DNA of 18,824 nt, taken from contig JADLGZ010000049.1 in the NCBI GenBank assembly GCA_020849075.1, forward strand, positions 1 to 18,824, given 5' to 3'. This DNA is from Fimbriimonadaceae bacterium (GTDB lineage: Bacteria; Armatimonadota; Fimbriimonadia; Fimbriimonadales; Fimbriimonadaceae). Both the position numbers and the translations under genes were made by a program. Every line of letters starts with the position of its first letter. The first letter of the stretch is position 1. The notes under the pieces were generated by a model. It did no database searches, had not been told where the DNA came from, and was given only the letters and a program-made list of their open reading frames with translations. Below are positions 5,593 to 12,580 of this stretch, one piece after another.

Positions 5593-6954
5593 TTAGTCGC
5601 CGACAGCACCGAAGTTGGCGATCACAACGTCAATATCGGCGGCGTCTACTTCACCCGTGCCATCAACATCTGGCATCGGGCTAGACCCGCCGAACGCGGC
5701 GATCACGAGATCAATATCCGCCGCGTCTACTTCGCCAGAAAGATCCACGTCGCCATTTGCCATGTTGACGATGACTCCTGTTACCGGGGTTGGCTGCAGT
5801 GTAACGTTGACGGCCTTGCGAAGGCCAGCTCGGGTTTGGAAGATCAAAGTGCGGTTACCAGAGGATTCACTTGGCTCGAACTCGAAAGTACTTCCCGCGC
5901 CGAGCGTTGTATTGATGGTTTCGACCAAAGTCGGCCCGTTCCAAACCTCGACGGTAAGCGGCGTATTGTGAATCGTTCCGGCCAGGCCCGAGAGGTTAAT
6001 CCGCCCACATACCGCATCGACCGGGCCGGGGATAACTGCGAGGTAGCCCATATTGACCCCGGTTGCAATAAACCCATTGGCAATCCAAGTTCCGTCCCCA
6101 GCTTCCACAAAGCGGCTGATCCGGTTGGAAGTATGGCCTGAAACATACATTTCATAACCATCCGGGCTAAAGGCAATACCGAGCCCACTGGGCAAGCTAA
6201 AGAGCAGCGTCGAGCTGACCGGCTTGAAGTTGGGCCCGAGGTCGATACGATGAACCGTGCCTGTTAAGAAGGACGCGCAATAAAGCGCCCCACCCCGATA
6301 GGCAAGTTGATGCATGGTGTTTGCGCCCGAAACCGAGAAACTCTGATAATTAGAAAAGGTTGAGCCCGTGAGGTCGGAGACCCGCAGGTTGCCAGTAATG
6401 CCAGTTTCGATGGAGACCAGCCCATTTGGCGAAATCCATATATCGCGTTGAGGTTGCTGGGTCGTTCCTCCGGTATCGGTGAAGGTTGGGCCTGATGGCG
6501 TGTACTGTCGCGAGCCGCCATTTACCGTGGCCACATAGAGCTTCCCGTCACTGGCGATCATTGCGCCGCAAAAACCTGCATAACTCGCGCTAGTCGAAGT
6601 TGCGACCGTCGTTCCAACCGCCGAAAGAGCACTACCATCCCAGTCGAACGCCTTCACACTTCCCTGCCCCAGAGTGTTCCCATGACGATTTGAGACGAAA
6701 AGCTTACTATTGGCATAGAAAAGCCCGGCCGGGTCACTCAGCTGGTCCGCCGGAATCCCGGTCCCAGTCGTGGCGGCACCGCCACTGAGCGTGAAGTTGT
6801 AGCGCTGAACGCCTCCATAAGCGGCCGTGTTTCCGCCGAGCGAACCCGCGGTGGTTTCAGCCACAAATAGCGCGTAGCCAGAGCTCGGGCCAGCGCCAGC
6901 AAGAGCGCTCGCCGCACTTGCAACAAAGAGTGACAAAGTCAAGATTTTCTGCAT
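5593..6954 (-). CDS. Secreted beta-propeller protein with C-terminal dockerin-like calcium repeats
   Basis: 453 aa. Residues 1-19 are a signal peptide (K3, a hydrophobic core, ALA before the cut), so the protein is exported. The middle (about 25-310) has repeated beta-rich blades of the NHL/SMP-30 type (DPAGLFYANSKLFVSNR, then GIAFSPDGYEMYVSGH). Residues 310-400 look like an Ig-like or carboxypeptidase-regulatory beta domain. The C-terminus (about 400-453) has two near-identical 27-residue repeats, each with the EF-hand-like loop D-x-D-x-(S/T)-G-E-V-D and the helix AADID(L/V)VIA, as in type I dockerins. No cohesin is in the window; in this lineage such tails probably serve calcium-dependent folding or surface attachment. 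The ATG at 6954 has a weak AGGGA upstream. Ligand unknown. Confidence 0.82.
   Translation of the reverse strand: MQKILTLSLFVASAASALAGAGPSSGYALFVAETTAGSLGGNTAAYGGVQRYNFTLSGGAATTGTGIPADQLSDPAGLFYANSKLFVSNRHGNTLGQGSVKAFDWDGSALSAVGTTVATSTSASYAGFCGAMIASDGKLYVATVNGGSRQYTPSGPTFTDTGGTTQQPQRDIWISPNGLVSIETGITGNLRVSDLTGSTFSNYQSFSVSGANTMHQLAYRGGALYCASFLTGTVHRIDLGPNFKPVSSTLLFSLPSGLGIAFSPDGYEMYVSGHTSNRISRFVEAGDGTWIANGFIATGVNMGYLAVIPGPVDAVCGRINLSGLAGTIHNTPLTVEVWNGPTLVETINTTLGAGSTFEFEPSESSGNRTLIFQTRAGLRKAVNVTLQPTPVTGVIVNMANGDVDLSGEVDAADIDLVIAAFGGSSPMPDVDGTGEVDAADIDVVIANFGAVGD
5611..5751. repeat. 81-bp in-frame duplication encoding the two dockerin-like repeats
   Basis: The segments 5611-5670 and 5692-5751 are similar at the DNA level and offset by exactly 81 bp (27 codons). 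Shared stretches include GGCGATCAC, TCAATATC and CGCGTCTACTTC or close variants. They encode the two calcium-loop repeats, showing a tandem internal duplication that has since diverged. Confidence 0.75.
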
Positions 6955-6971
6955 AGATTCCCTACGCTAGA

Positions 6972-7000
6972 ATTATAGTTGGCGCAAGGCCGTTTGGGAA
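6972..7000 (-). promoter_or_regulatory. Probable sigma-70-type promoter of the propeller/dockerin gene
   Basis: On the minus strand a perfect TATAAT lies at 6977-6972, 17 bp downstream of TTCCCA (7000-6995; four of six matches to TTGACA). This would start transcription near 6965, about 10 bases before the ATG, so the leader would be very short. The -10 box is strong; the -35 box is weak. Confidence 0.45.
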
Positions 7001-7193
7001 TGATTCAAGTACATTTACGGTTCCAATGAGCCATAGCCGTAACGCTTTTGTCACGAATTGTCAAACCTTCTCCTCAAAAGTTCGGCCTCTTTGATTCGCG
7101 CAATCGAAACGTATGCTGACAATGGAACCCGATCCATTCGCTGGTATCGTGGTTCGGTGCCTGCTGCTGAAGGGCAGGCATGCCTCAGTTTCA

Positions 7194-8009
7194 ATGAACC
7201 TGTGTTCAGTCCCCGACCTGCGCGACCTGCTCTTGCGGCATGGCCTGAGCCCGACCAAACGGTGGGGGCAGCACTTTCTGGTCTCCGAGCGCGTGGTATC
7301 CAGCATTCTTGGGTCGGTCCCTCCCTGCACTCAGAGTATCCTTGAAGTGGGCCCGGGCCCGGGGGTTCTGACCGCCGAACTCTCGTCGCACTACGAAGTC
7401 ATCGCCATCGAGATTGATCCCATTGCCGTCTCTGCTCTATCGGAATCGGCTCCAAGGGCGAAGGTTATCATGGGGGATGCCTTAGACACGGACCTTGCCG
7501 CCGTGCTCGAGGAACTACCGGAGCCGAGAATAATTGTCAGCAACATGCCCTACAACATCACCGGGCCGCTACTCACTTCGTTCACCGCTCGACGCAAACA
7601 AGCGGCTGGCATGATCGTGATGATGCAAAAGGAAGTAGCCCAACGGATTCTGGCGCAACCTGGTGATCGCGAGATGGGCTCGCTTTCCGTCATGCTCCAA
7701 TCGCGGTTTGAGATTTCAAAGGTGATTGATGCTCCGGCCAGCGCGTTCTACCCACCCCCTAAAGTTGATTCCTGCGTTCTTCGGTTAGTCCCCATCCAAA
7801 CCGGATGGGCTGATGCCTTCGACCAGTTTCATGAGCGGATCGTTCGCCAAGGATTTGCCCAGCCTAGAAAGACGCTCGCCAATAACCTGAAAGTCCATAG
7901 CTTTGATCCTACCGAGGAAGGCTGGAGCCCAACGATCCGCCCTCATCAGCTTACGATCGCTAACTGGGAAACCCTGGCCCGTGCTCTTGAGTTACGCACT
8001 TCGCAATGA
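7194..8009 (+). CDS. rsmA: 16S rRNA (adenine(1518)-N6/adenine(1519)-N6)-dimethyltransferase RsmA (KsgA)
   Basis: 271 aa from the ATG at 7194, the usual RsmA length. It dimethylates two adjacent adenines in the 3' helix of 16S rRNA during late 30S assembly, using S-adenosylmethionine. The family's opening signature is present (LSPTKRWGQHFL, residues 18-29), then the SAM-binding motif I EVGPGPGVLT, the acidic EIDP that holds the ribose, and the catalytic NMPYNI (family N-(L/M)-P-(Y/F)). The C-terminal small helical domain is complete. The frame is open back to an ATG at 7113, adding 27 residues without family resemblance; neither start has a good Shine-Dalgarno. Its stop overlaps the queG start by 4 bp (ATGA), so the two are translationally coupled. 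Confidence 0.93.
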   Translation: MNLCSVPDLRDLLLRHGLSPTKRWGQHFLVSERVVSSILGSVPPCTQSILEVGPGPGVLTAELSSHYEVIAIEIDPIAVSALSESAPRAKVIMGDALDTDLAAVLEELPEPRIIVSNMPYNITGPLLTSFTARRKQAAGMIVMMQKEVAQRILAQPGDREMGSLSVMLQSRFEISKVIDAPASAFYPPPKVDSCVLRLVPIQTGWADAFDQFHERIVRQGFAQPRKTLANNLKVHSFDPTEEGWSPTIRPHQLTIANWETLARALELRTSQ

Positions 8010-8953
8010 CTTCCTCCATAACAAGCGATGTAATTCACCGGTTTGCCGAGGATGCAGGATTTGACTTGGTCGGCGTGTGCTCGGCGACGGAGCCATTCGC
8101 GGGCCTTAACTTCTACCGATCATGGCTTGCCCGAGGCAACCACGCCGGAATGAATTATCTTGTGCAGCATGCTGAGCTCAAGGCCAACCTAGATAGCGTG
8201 CTTCCCGGTGTTCGCTCGGCGATTGTCGTTGGGGCAAACTATGCGCAACCAAATCCGCCGACCCCGGGAATGCCGCGCATTGCCCGCTATGCTTTGGGGC
8301 GTGACTACCACAGGGTCATGCGCAAGCGGCTCGCTCAGGTTGCAAAGGAGTTGTCTTCCCTCATGCCAAACGCCAGATTTCGGGCCTGCGTGGATTCTGC
8401 GCCGGTGTTTGAACGCGAGCTTGCGAGTCGGGCAGGCCTCGGATGGTTTGGGAAGAGCACGATGCTGATCAACTCTCATCGAGGATCGTGGTTCCTAATC
8501 GGAGTATTGCTGACGGATGCCGACTTACCTCCAGACCGACCCTCGGAAGGCGGGTGCGGGACTTGCCAAAGCTGCATAGATGCTTGTCCAACCGGGGCGA
8601 TCGTACAAATGGAAGACCGCTGGAGTGTGGATGCTCGAAAATGCATCAGCTACTGGACTATTGAGGACCCGGCGGGACGCCCGCCGGAGTTGAGGACGGC
8701 CGAATGGAACTTTGGATGTGACATTTGCCAAGAAGTGTGTCCATTCAATTCACCGCGCGAGCATCAGCCTCTGCGAGCTCGGGATACAGTGGATCAAGAC
8801 TTCCTACCCAGGGGGCCCGAGCCATCCTTAGCCACGATTCGGAACTTCACTGAGGGTCAATGGGACGCTTGGACAAGGGGGCGGGCCATCCGGCGCGCTG
8901 GCTTCGCCGGTTGGCGGCGCAATGTTACGGCACCGGACGAAACTCGGCCATAG
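8006..8953 (+). CDS. queG: Epoxyqueuosine reductase QueG
   Basis: 315 aa cytoplasmic iron-sulfur and cobalamin enzyme. It performs the last step of queuosine formation in tRNA, reducing epoxyqueuosine to queuosine. Two ferredoxin-like clusters are visible: CGTCQSCIDACPTGAI and CDICQEVCPFN, with a further C in the ARKCISYWTIE segment. The catalytic aspartate motif is CVDSAPVFERELA, followed by GWFGKSTMLI. The protein is shorter than the E. coli enzyme because the C-terminal HEAT-repeat part is absent; short forms are common. The start overlaps the rsmA stop by 4 bp, forming an RNA-modification pair. No other queuosine genes are present. Confidence 0.93.
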   Translation: MTSSITSDVIHRFAEDAGFDLVGVCSATEPFAGLNFYRSWLARGNHAGMNYLVQHAELKANLDSVLPGVRSAIVVGANYAQPNPPTPGMPRIARYALGRDYHRVMRKRLAQVAKELSSLMPNARFRACVDSAPVFERELASRAGLGWFGKSTMLINSHRGSWFLIGVLLTDADLPPDRPSEGGCGTCQSCIDACPTGAIVQMEDRWSVDARKCISYWTIEDPAGRPPELRTAEWNFGCDICQEVCPFNSPREHQPLRARDTVDQDFLPRGPEPSLATIRNFTEGQWDAWTRGRAIRRAGFAGWRRNVTAPDETRP

Positions 8954-8993
8954 CGGCACCTTCCTCACAGGTATCCTTTAGCCCCAGAACACC

Positions 8994-10175
8994 ATGAGCA
9001 ATGATGTCGTGATTTTGTCGGGAATGAGAACACCGGTTGGCTCGTTCCAAGGTGCCCTCTCCAGCTTTAGCGGACCACAACTTGGCTCTTTTGCAATCCG
9101 CGCAGCCCTGGACCAAGCGGGTGTCGGAGCAGAGGTGGTGGACGAAGTCCTCATGGGGTGCGTCCTCACCGGAGGGCTGGGGCAGGCTCCTGCCCGACAG
9201 GCAGCTCTTGCGGCTGGCATTCCGAATTCGGTACCTTGCACGACCATCAACAAGGTCTGCGGAAGCGGAATGAAGGCCGTGATGATGGCAGCTCAAGCCA
9301 TCAAATCCGGCGATGCCAATATTGTTGTGGCGGGCGGCATGGAAAGCATGTCCCAGGCACCCTATGCGCTACCAAAAGCACGCGATGGCTACCGAATGGG
9401 TAATGGCGTACTGCTTGACCTCATGATTCATGATGGCCTATGGGATCCCTACAAGAATGTCCACATGGGCTCCTGCGGCGACCAAACGAGCGCCGAGTGC
9501 GGCTTTTCCCGAGAGCAACTGGACGAATTTGCGGTCGAAAGCTACCAGCGAGCCCTCGCTGCCCAAGCCGATGGAAAGTTGAATGATGAAATCGTGCCTG
9601 TGCAGGTCCCCCAGCGCAAGGGTGATCCGATCACGGTATCTCAAGACGAGGAACCCGGTAAGGGCAACCCCGCCAAGATCCCTGACCTCCGACCAGCCTT
9701 TAGTAAAGACGGGGTAACGACCGCTGGCAACGCCAGCTCCATTAATGATGGCGGAGCCGCCCTCGTTATCAGTAGCCACGAATGGGCCAGCGCGAACGGG
9801 AAGCGACCTCTGGGGCGCGTTGTCGCCTATGCACAACATGCTCAAGAACCCGAATGGTTCACAACCGCTCCCGCTTTTGCCATTAGTAAGCTTCTTGAAA
9901 AGCAGGGACTGACCGTGGCGGACGTTGACCTGTTTGAAGTAAATGAGGCCTTTAGCGTCGTGGCCTTGGTCGTCGCGCAGAAAGTCGGCATCCCTAAGGA
10001 GAAGTTGAACGTGAACGGCGGCGCCGTAGCAATCGGTCATCCGATCGGCATGACGGGCACTCGCCTGATTCTTAGCTCACTCCATGAGCTGAGGCGACGG
10101 GGAGGCAAGTATGCGATTTGCAGTCCCTGCATCGGCGGTGGTGAAGCCACCGCAATTCTCATTGAGGCCCTCTGA
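8994..10175 (+). CDS. Acetyl-CoA C-acetyltransferase (thiolase)
   Basis: 393 aa, the standard length of biosynthetic thiolases. The nucleophile is C89 in TINKVCGSGMKAV, the second active-site set is H349 in GGAVAIGHPIGMTG, and the acid/base is C379 in CSPCIGGGEA. The spacing matches the Zoogloea-type enzyme that condenses two acetyl-CoA to acetoacetyl-CoA. VNEAF and NGGAVAIGHP are also in place. The reverse, degradative role cannot be excluded; no beta-oxidation, PHB or mevalonate gene is adjacent to decide. It follows queG by 40 bp with no obvious Shine-Dalgarno before the ATG. Confidence 0.93.
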   Translation: MSNDVVILSGMRTPVGSFQGALSSFSGPQLGSFAIRAALDQAGVGAEVVDEVLMGCVLTGGLGQAPARQAALAAGIPNSVPCTTINKVCGSGMKAVMMAAQAIKSGDANIVVAGGMESMSQAPYALPKARDGYRMGNGVLLDLMIHDGLWDPYKNVHMGSCGDQTSAECGFSREQLDEFAVESYQRALAAQADGKLNDEIVPVQVPQRKGDPITVSQDEEPGKGNPAKIPDLRPAFSKDGVTTAGNASSINDGGAALVISSHEWASANGKRPLGRVVAYAQHAQEPEWFTTAPAFAISKLLEKQGLTVADVDLFEVNEAFSVVALVVAQKVGIPKEKLNVNGGAVAIGHPIGMTGTRLILSSLHELRRRGGKYAICSPCIGGGEATAILIEAL

Positions 10176-10202
10176 CGCTGAACCAAAAGGTCCCAAAGTT
10201 TC

Positions 10203-10227
10203 GTAACTGATTTTAGGCTCGGGCGTC
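10203..10227 (+). promoter_or_regulatory. Possible ECF-type promoter upstream of the sigma factor gene
   Basis: CGTAAC (AAC ending at 10207), a 16-bp spacer and CGTC (10224-10227) resemble the general ECF promoter form GGAAC-N16/17-CGTC. It sits 25 bp before the ATG of an ECF sigma gene, where autoregulated promoters are often found. One base of the -35 differs. A looser copy (GTAAC-N15-TGTC, 7039-7062) precedes rsmA. Motif similarity only. Confidence 0.35.
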
Positions 10228-10252
10228 CGATCAGCGAAGTTGATCAGACATC

Positions 10253-10897
10253 ATGAGCACGCTAGCGTTAAATCTGCAGAAAAGCATGCACAACCCCGCC
10301 AAGACCCTGTCCATCGCGGGCGACAGCGAGACTGATGAGTCTCTAGTCGTTCGGGCCAAACAGGGCGATTGGGGTGCTTTTGAGACCCTGTTTAACCGCC
10401 ACCGCACCTTGGTGTACCGATACGCCTATCAGATGGTGCAACGGAGGGACGATGCCGAAGATATCGTGCAGGAAGTCTTTGTCCGTGCCTACAAGAACCT
10501 AGATCGCTATCGGGATGAAGCGCGATTCACGACGTGGCTCTTGCGAATCGCCACCAACCTAGCGACTGATCGAGCTCGAATGAGCACCCGTCGGCAAGCT
10601 CTTGAGCAGCAAGAAGCCCAAGGCGCTTTGACGTGGATGACCACAAATGTTAGTGAAGATCCAGTAGAAAACCTGGAATCAGAAAGGAAAGTGTTGATTC
10701 TCCGCAAGGCACTCAATGCCCTGCCCGAGCACCATCGCAACATGATCATTTTGAGAGATATTGAAGAGCGGGAGTACGACGAGATCGCCGGAATTTGCGG
10801 AACGTCGGTCGGTGGGGCCAAGTTGCGCGTTCTTCGCGCTCGACGCGCTCTGCGCGATCGCATGTTGCCGCTCCTGGAGGAGGACGAAAAGAAGTGA
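10253..10897 (+). CDS. ECF-family RNA polymerase sigma factor
   Basis: 214 aa. Sigma region 2 spans about 42-110, with the core-binding and -10 recognition helices (DDAEDIVQEVFVRAYKNL, then FTTWLLRIATNLATDRAR). Region 4 spans about 148-205, with an (A)LPEHHR segment and a helix-turn-helix (EYDEIAGICGTSVGGAKLRV) that reads the -35 box. There is no region 3, as expected for ECF factors. The first 28 residues are an extra, poorly conserved leader; M11 is a possible alternative start. The next gene overlaps its stop (GTGA) and encodes a membrane protein of anti-sigma layout, so activity is probably controlled by sequestration and release. No Shine-Dalgarno is evident. Confidence 0.93.
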   Translation: MSTLALNLQKSMHNPAKTLSIAGDSETDESLVVRAKQGDWGAFETLFNRHRTLVYRYAYQMVQRRDDAEDIVQEVFVRAYKNLDRYRDEARFTTWLLRIATNLATDRARMSTRRQALEQQEAQGALTWMTTNVSEDPVENLESERKVLILRKALNALPEHHRNMIILRDIEEREYDEIAGICGTSVGGAKLRVLRARRALRDRMLPLLEEDEKK

Positions 10898-11616
10898 GAG
10901 ATGACCGAGAACTGAACTTTGCCGCGGGCGAAATGTCTGATGCCGAACTTCTGGCATTTGAGCAATCTCTCACCCCCGAAATCCAGGAGTTCAAGTCAGC
11001 ATTTTCAAGCCTCAAGTTACTGAACGAAGGGATTCCGGAACCTCAGATTAGCTTTGACCGTGTTCGGCACGCCATCGAAAACAGCCCCTCCTCGCCGAAG
11101 CGAATGTGGACAAGGTGGCTTGCTTTGGCGACACCCGTAGCGGTCATGGGGGCACTCGCCATCGCCATGATGCGACCCACCGCGCCGACATCTCTGGGTC
11201 AAATCGAGCAACCTAAGACGGTCGCTCTGGCGACAGAGCCAGAGTCGCACCACACGCCAACCCTGGAGAGCAGCACTCCCCGCGCGGTCGCACCAGCACC
11301 AGATAAGATTAAAATCAGCGCAACTCCGCAGACTGAACCTCGAAGCAATCGAAGGCTTCGTCGTCACGTCCGCGCCGTGCTCGTCGCGCAAAACAGAGAG
11401 GAGTTTCGTCGTCCCAGCGAGGGGCTGACGAAGGCCGCACCCACCTCTGCCAATAATACAAACACAGTCCAACTCGCACCTGCGCCCGCGGTCGCTGTTG
11501 AGCCAGCACAGCCGCAGGAGTCAGTTGTTGTGGTCTCTTCGACCCCAAACGAAGAAACCGGCGCAAATGCCGCCACGGAGGTAACTAAACAAACCGATGA
11601 TGTTCTTGGCGGCTAG
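10894..11616 (+). CDS. Single-pass membrane anti-sigma factor (putative)
   Basis: 240 aa from the GTG at 10894. This start is chosen because GGAGGAGG lies about 10 bases upstream and GTGA overlaps the sigma stop; a longer in-frame ORF back to 10795 only reads the sigma gene in another frame. Residues 1-65 form a short cytoplasmic helical domain (LNFAAGEMSDAELLAFEQSL) typical in size for ECF anti-sigma domains, without the zinc HxxxCxxC motif. A membrane helix spans about 75-93 (WLALATPVAVMGALAIAMM). The rest, about 145 residues, is an Ala/Pro/Thr-rich, low-complexity periplasmic segment, suitable as a spacer through the envelope. The assignment rests mainly on layout and position; direct sequence similarity is weak. 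Confidence 0.78.
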   Translation: MRDDRELNFAAGEMSDAELLAFEQSLTPEIQEFKSAFSSLKLLNEGIPEPQISFDRVRHAIENSPSSPKRMWTRWLALATPVAVMGALAIAMMRPTAPTSLGQIEQPKTVALATEPESHHTPTLESSTPRAVAPAPDKIKISATPQTEPRSNRRLRRHVRAVLVAQNREEFRRPSEGLTKAAPTSANNTNTVQLAPAPAVAVEPAQPQESVVVVSSTPNEETGANAATEVTKQTDDVLGG

Positions 11617-12580
11617 TGTTGCACTCCTGATGAATGGCGGGGTTACACCGCTCTCAGATGGGCTTGCCCTCCTTGGGACGAAAGACAACCCAACTGGCGT
11701 CGCGGTCCAGATTGACAAGGATCACCTGTTTTTGGTCGCAACGAATCTGGTGCCAACAGAGACGGCAACAGCCTATTGCGCAAAGGGTGATCACTATACG
11801 GTCCGCGTCGTGGCACGCGACGACATCACCCAACTTTCGCTAGTTAGGATTGAAAACTGGCCGAGCCAGTCAAGCCGTGTATTCCAGGTTGCCAGCGAGA
11901 AGGTGGTCGCCACGACAAAGTTGGCCGCGCAGCTTCCGAACGGGATTGTCCCCGGACAGTTAGTCTCCATGGATAGAACTGGAGTCCTCATGGGCTCACG
12001 TCGGTATGTCCGCCTCTGGGAAGTGCGCTTTGAATCCACCGATCAAAAGCTTGGTGGAGCACCTGTCTTTACTGTTGATGGTCGCCTTGCCGGAATCATG
12101 AACGCAACTCTCCAGCCATACGGCGAGGTCATAACCACCAAGATTCCCTTGGACGCCCCTCCCAGATTTGGGCCAAAGGGTATGACTGTTGGCTACGCTC
12201 TTGGACCCAAAGTGCTCTCCCGTGTGGTTGATGGATTCTTGAATGAAGACCGGACCCCCTTGCACCCAACGGTTGGCATGTACTTCCGCAAAGCCACAGG
12301 GGGGGGTGTGGAACTCACCTCTATCACCCAGGGCTCCGCCGCAGCTCGAGCTGGCCTCAAGGTTGGTGATGTGCTCACTAAGCTAGATAATGAAGCGATC
12401 AAGGACGCCTACTGGCTAGCCGCCCGCCTCTTTGAATCCGAGATAGGTGAGTCCCTGCAGTTTCAAATGCGGCGAGACGAGCGAGTCAGCTCTATCAAGG
12501 TTATCGTAGAAAGCCTCTCCGAAGCGAGGCAAAACCGAGAAATCGGACCTCGCCTTACGACTCTGGCGCCAAATCAGTAA
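11597..12580 (+). CDS. HtrA/DegP-like PDZ protein lacking the catalytic triad (pseudo-protease)
   Basis: 327 aa. A short hydrophobic N-terminus (FLAASVALLM) suggests export or an anchor. Residues about 30-185 align by eye with the trypsin-like fold of HtrA: VATNLV stands where HtrA has VTNNHV (His to Leu51), ARDDITQLSLVRI where it has RDPRSDIALIQI (Asp to Gln79), and QKLGGAPVFTVDGRLAGI where it has GNSGGALVNLNGELIGI (Ser to Leu152). All three catalytic positions are therefore lost. A C-terminal PDZ domain (about 223-306: GSAAARAGLKVGDVLTKLDN) looks intact. Its ATG lies 20 bp inside the anti-sigma gene, so the three genes form one transcript. It may sense peptides or envelope state for the sigma system without cutting. 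Its end overlaps recJ by 26 bp. Confidence 0.8.
   Translation: MMFLAASVALLMNGGVTPLSDGLALLGTKDNPTGVAVQIDKDHLFLVATNLVPTETATAYCAKGDHYTVRVVARDDITQLSLVRIENWPSQSSRVFQVASEKVVATTKLAAQLPNGIVPGQLVSMDRTGVLMGSRRYVRLWEVRFESTDQKLGGAPVFTVDGRLAGIMNATLQPYGEVITTKIPLDAPPRFGPKGMTVGYALGPKVLSRVVDGFLNEDRTPLHPTVGMYFRKATGGGVELTSITQGSAAARAGLKVGDVLTKLDNEAIKDAYWLAARLFESEIGESLQFQMRRDERVSSIKVIVESLSEARQNREIGPRLTTLAPNQ

Noticed and set aside
7113..7193. N-terminal 27-residue extension of RsmA
   Set aside because: The extra residues do not resemble the family, and starting at 7194 gives the normal length; kept only as an alternative.
10795..10893. Upstream start for the anti-sigma gene
   Set aside because: This part only reads the sigma gene's region 4 in a second frame. 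The GTG at 10894 has a strong Shine-Dalgarno and the usual stop/start overlap.
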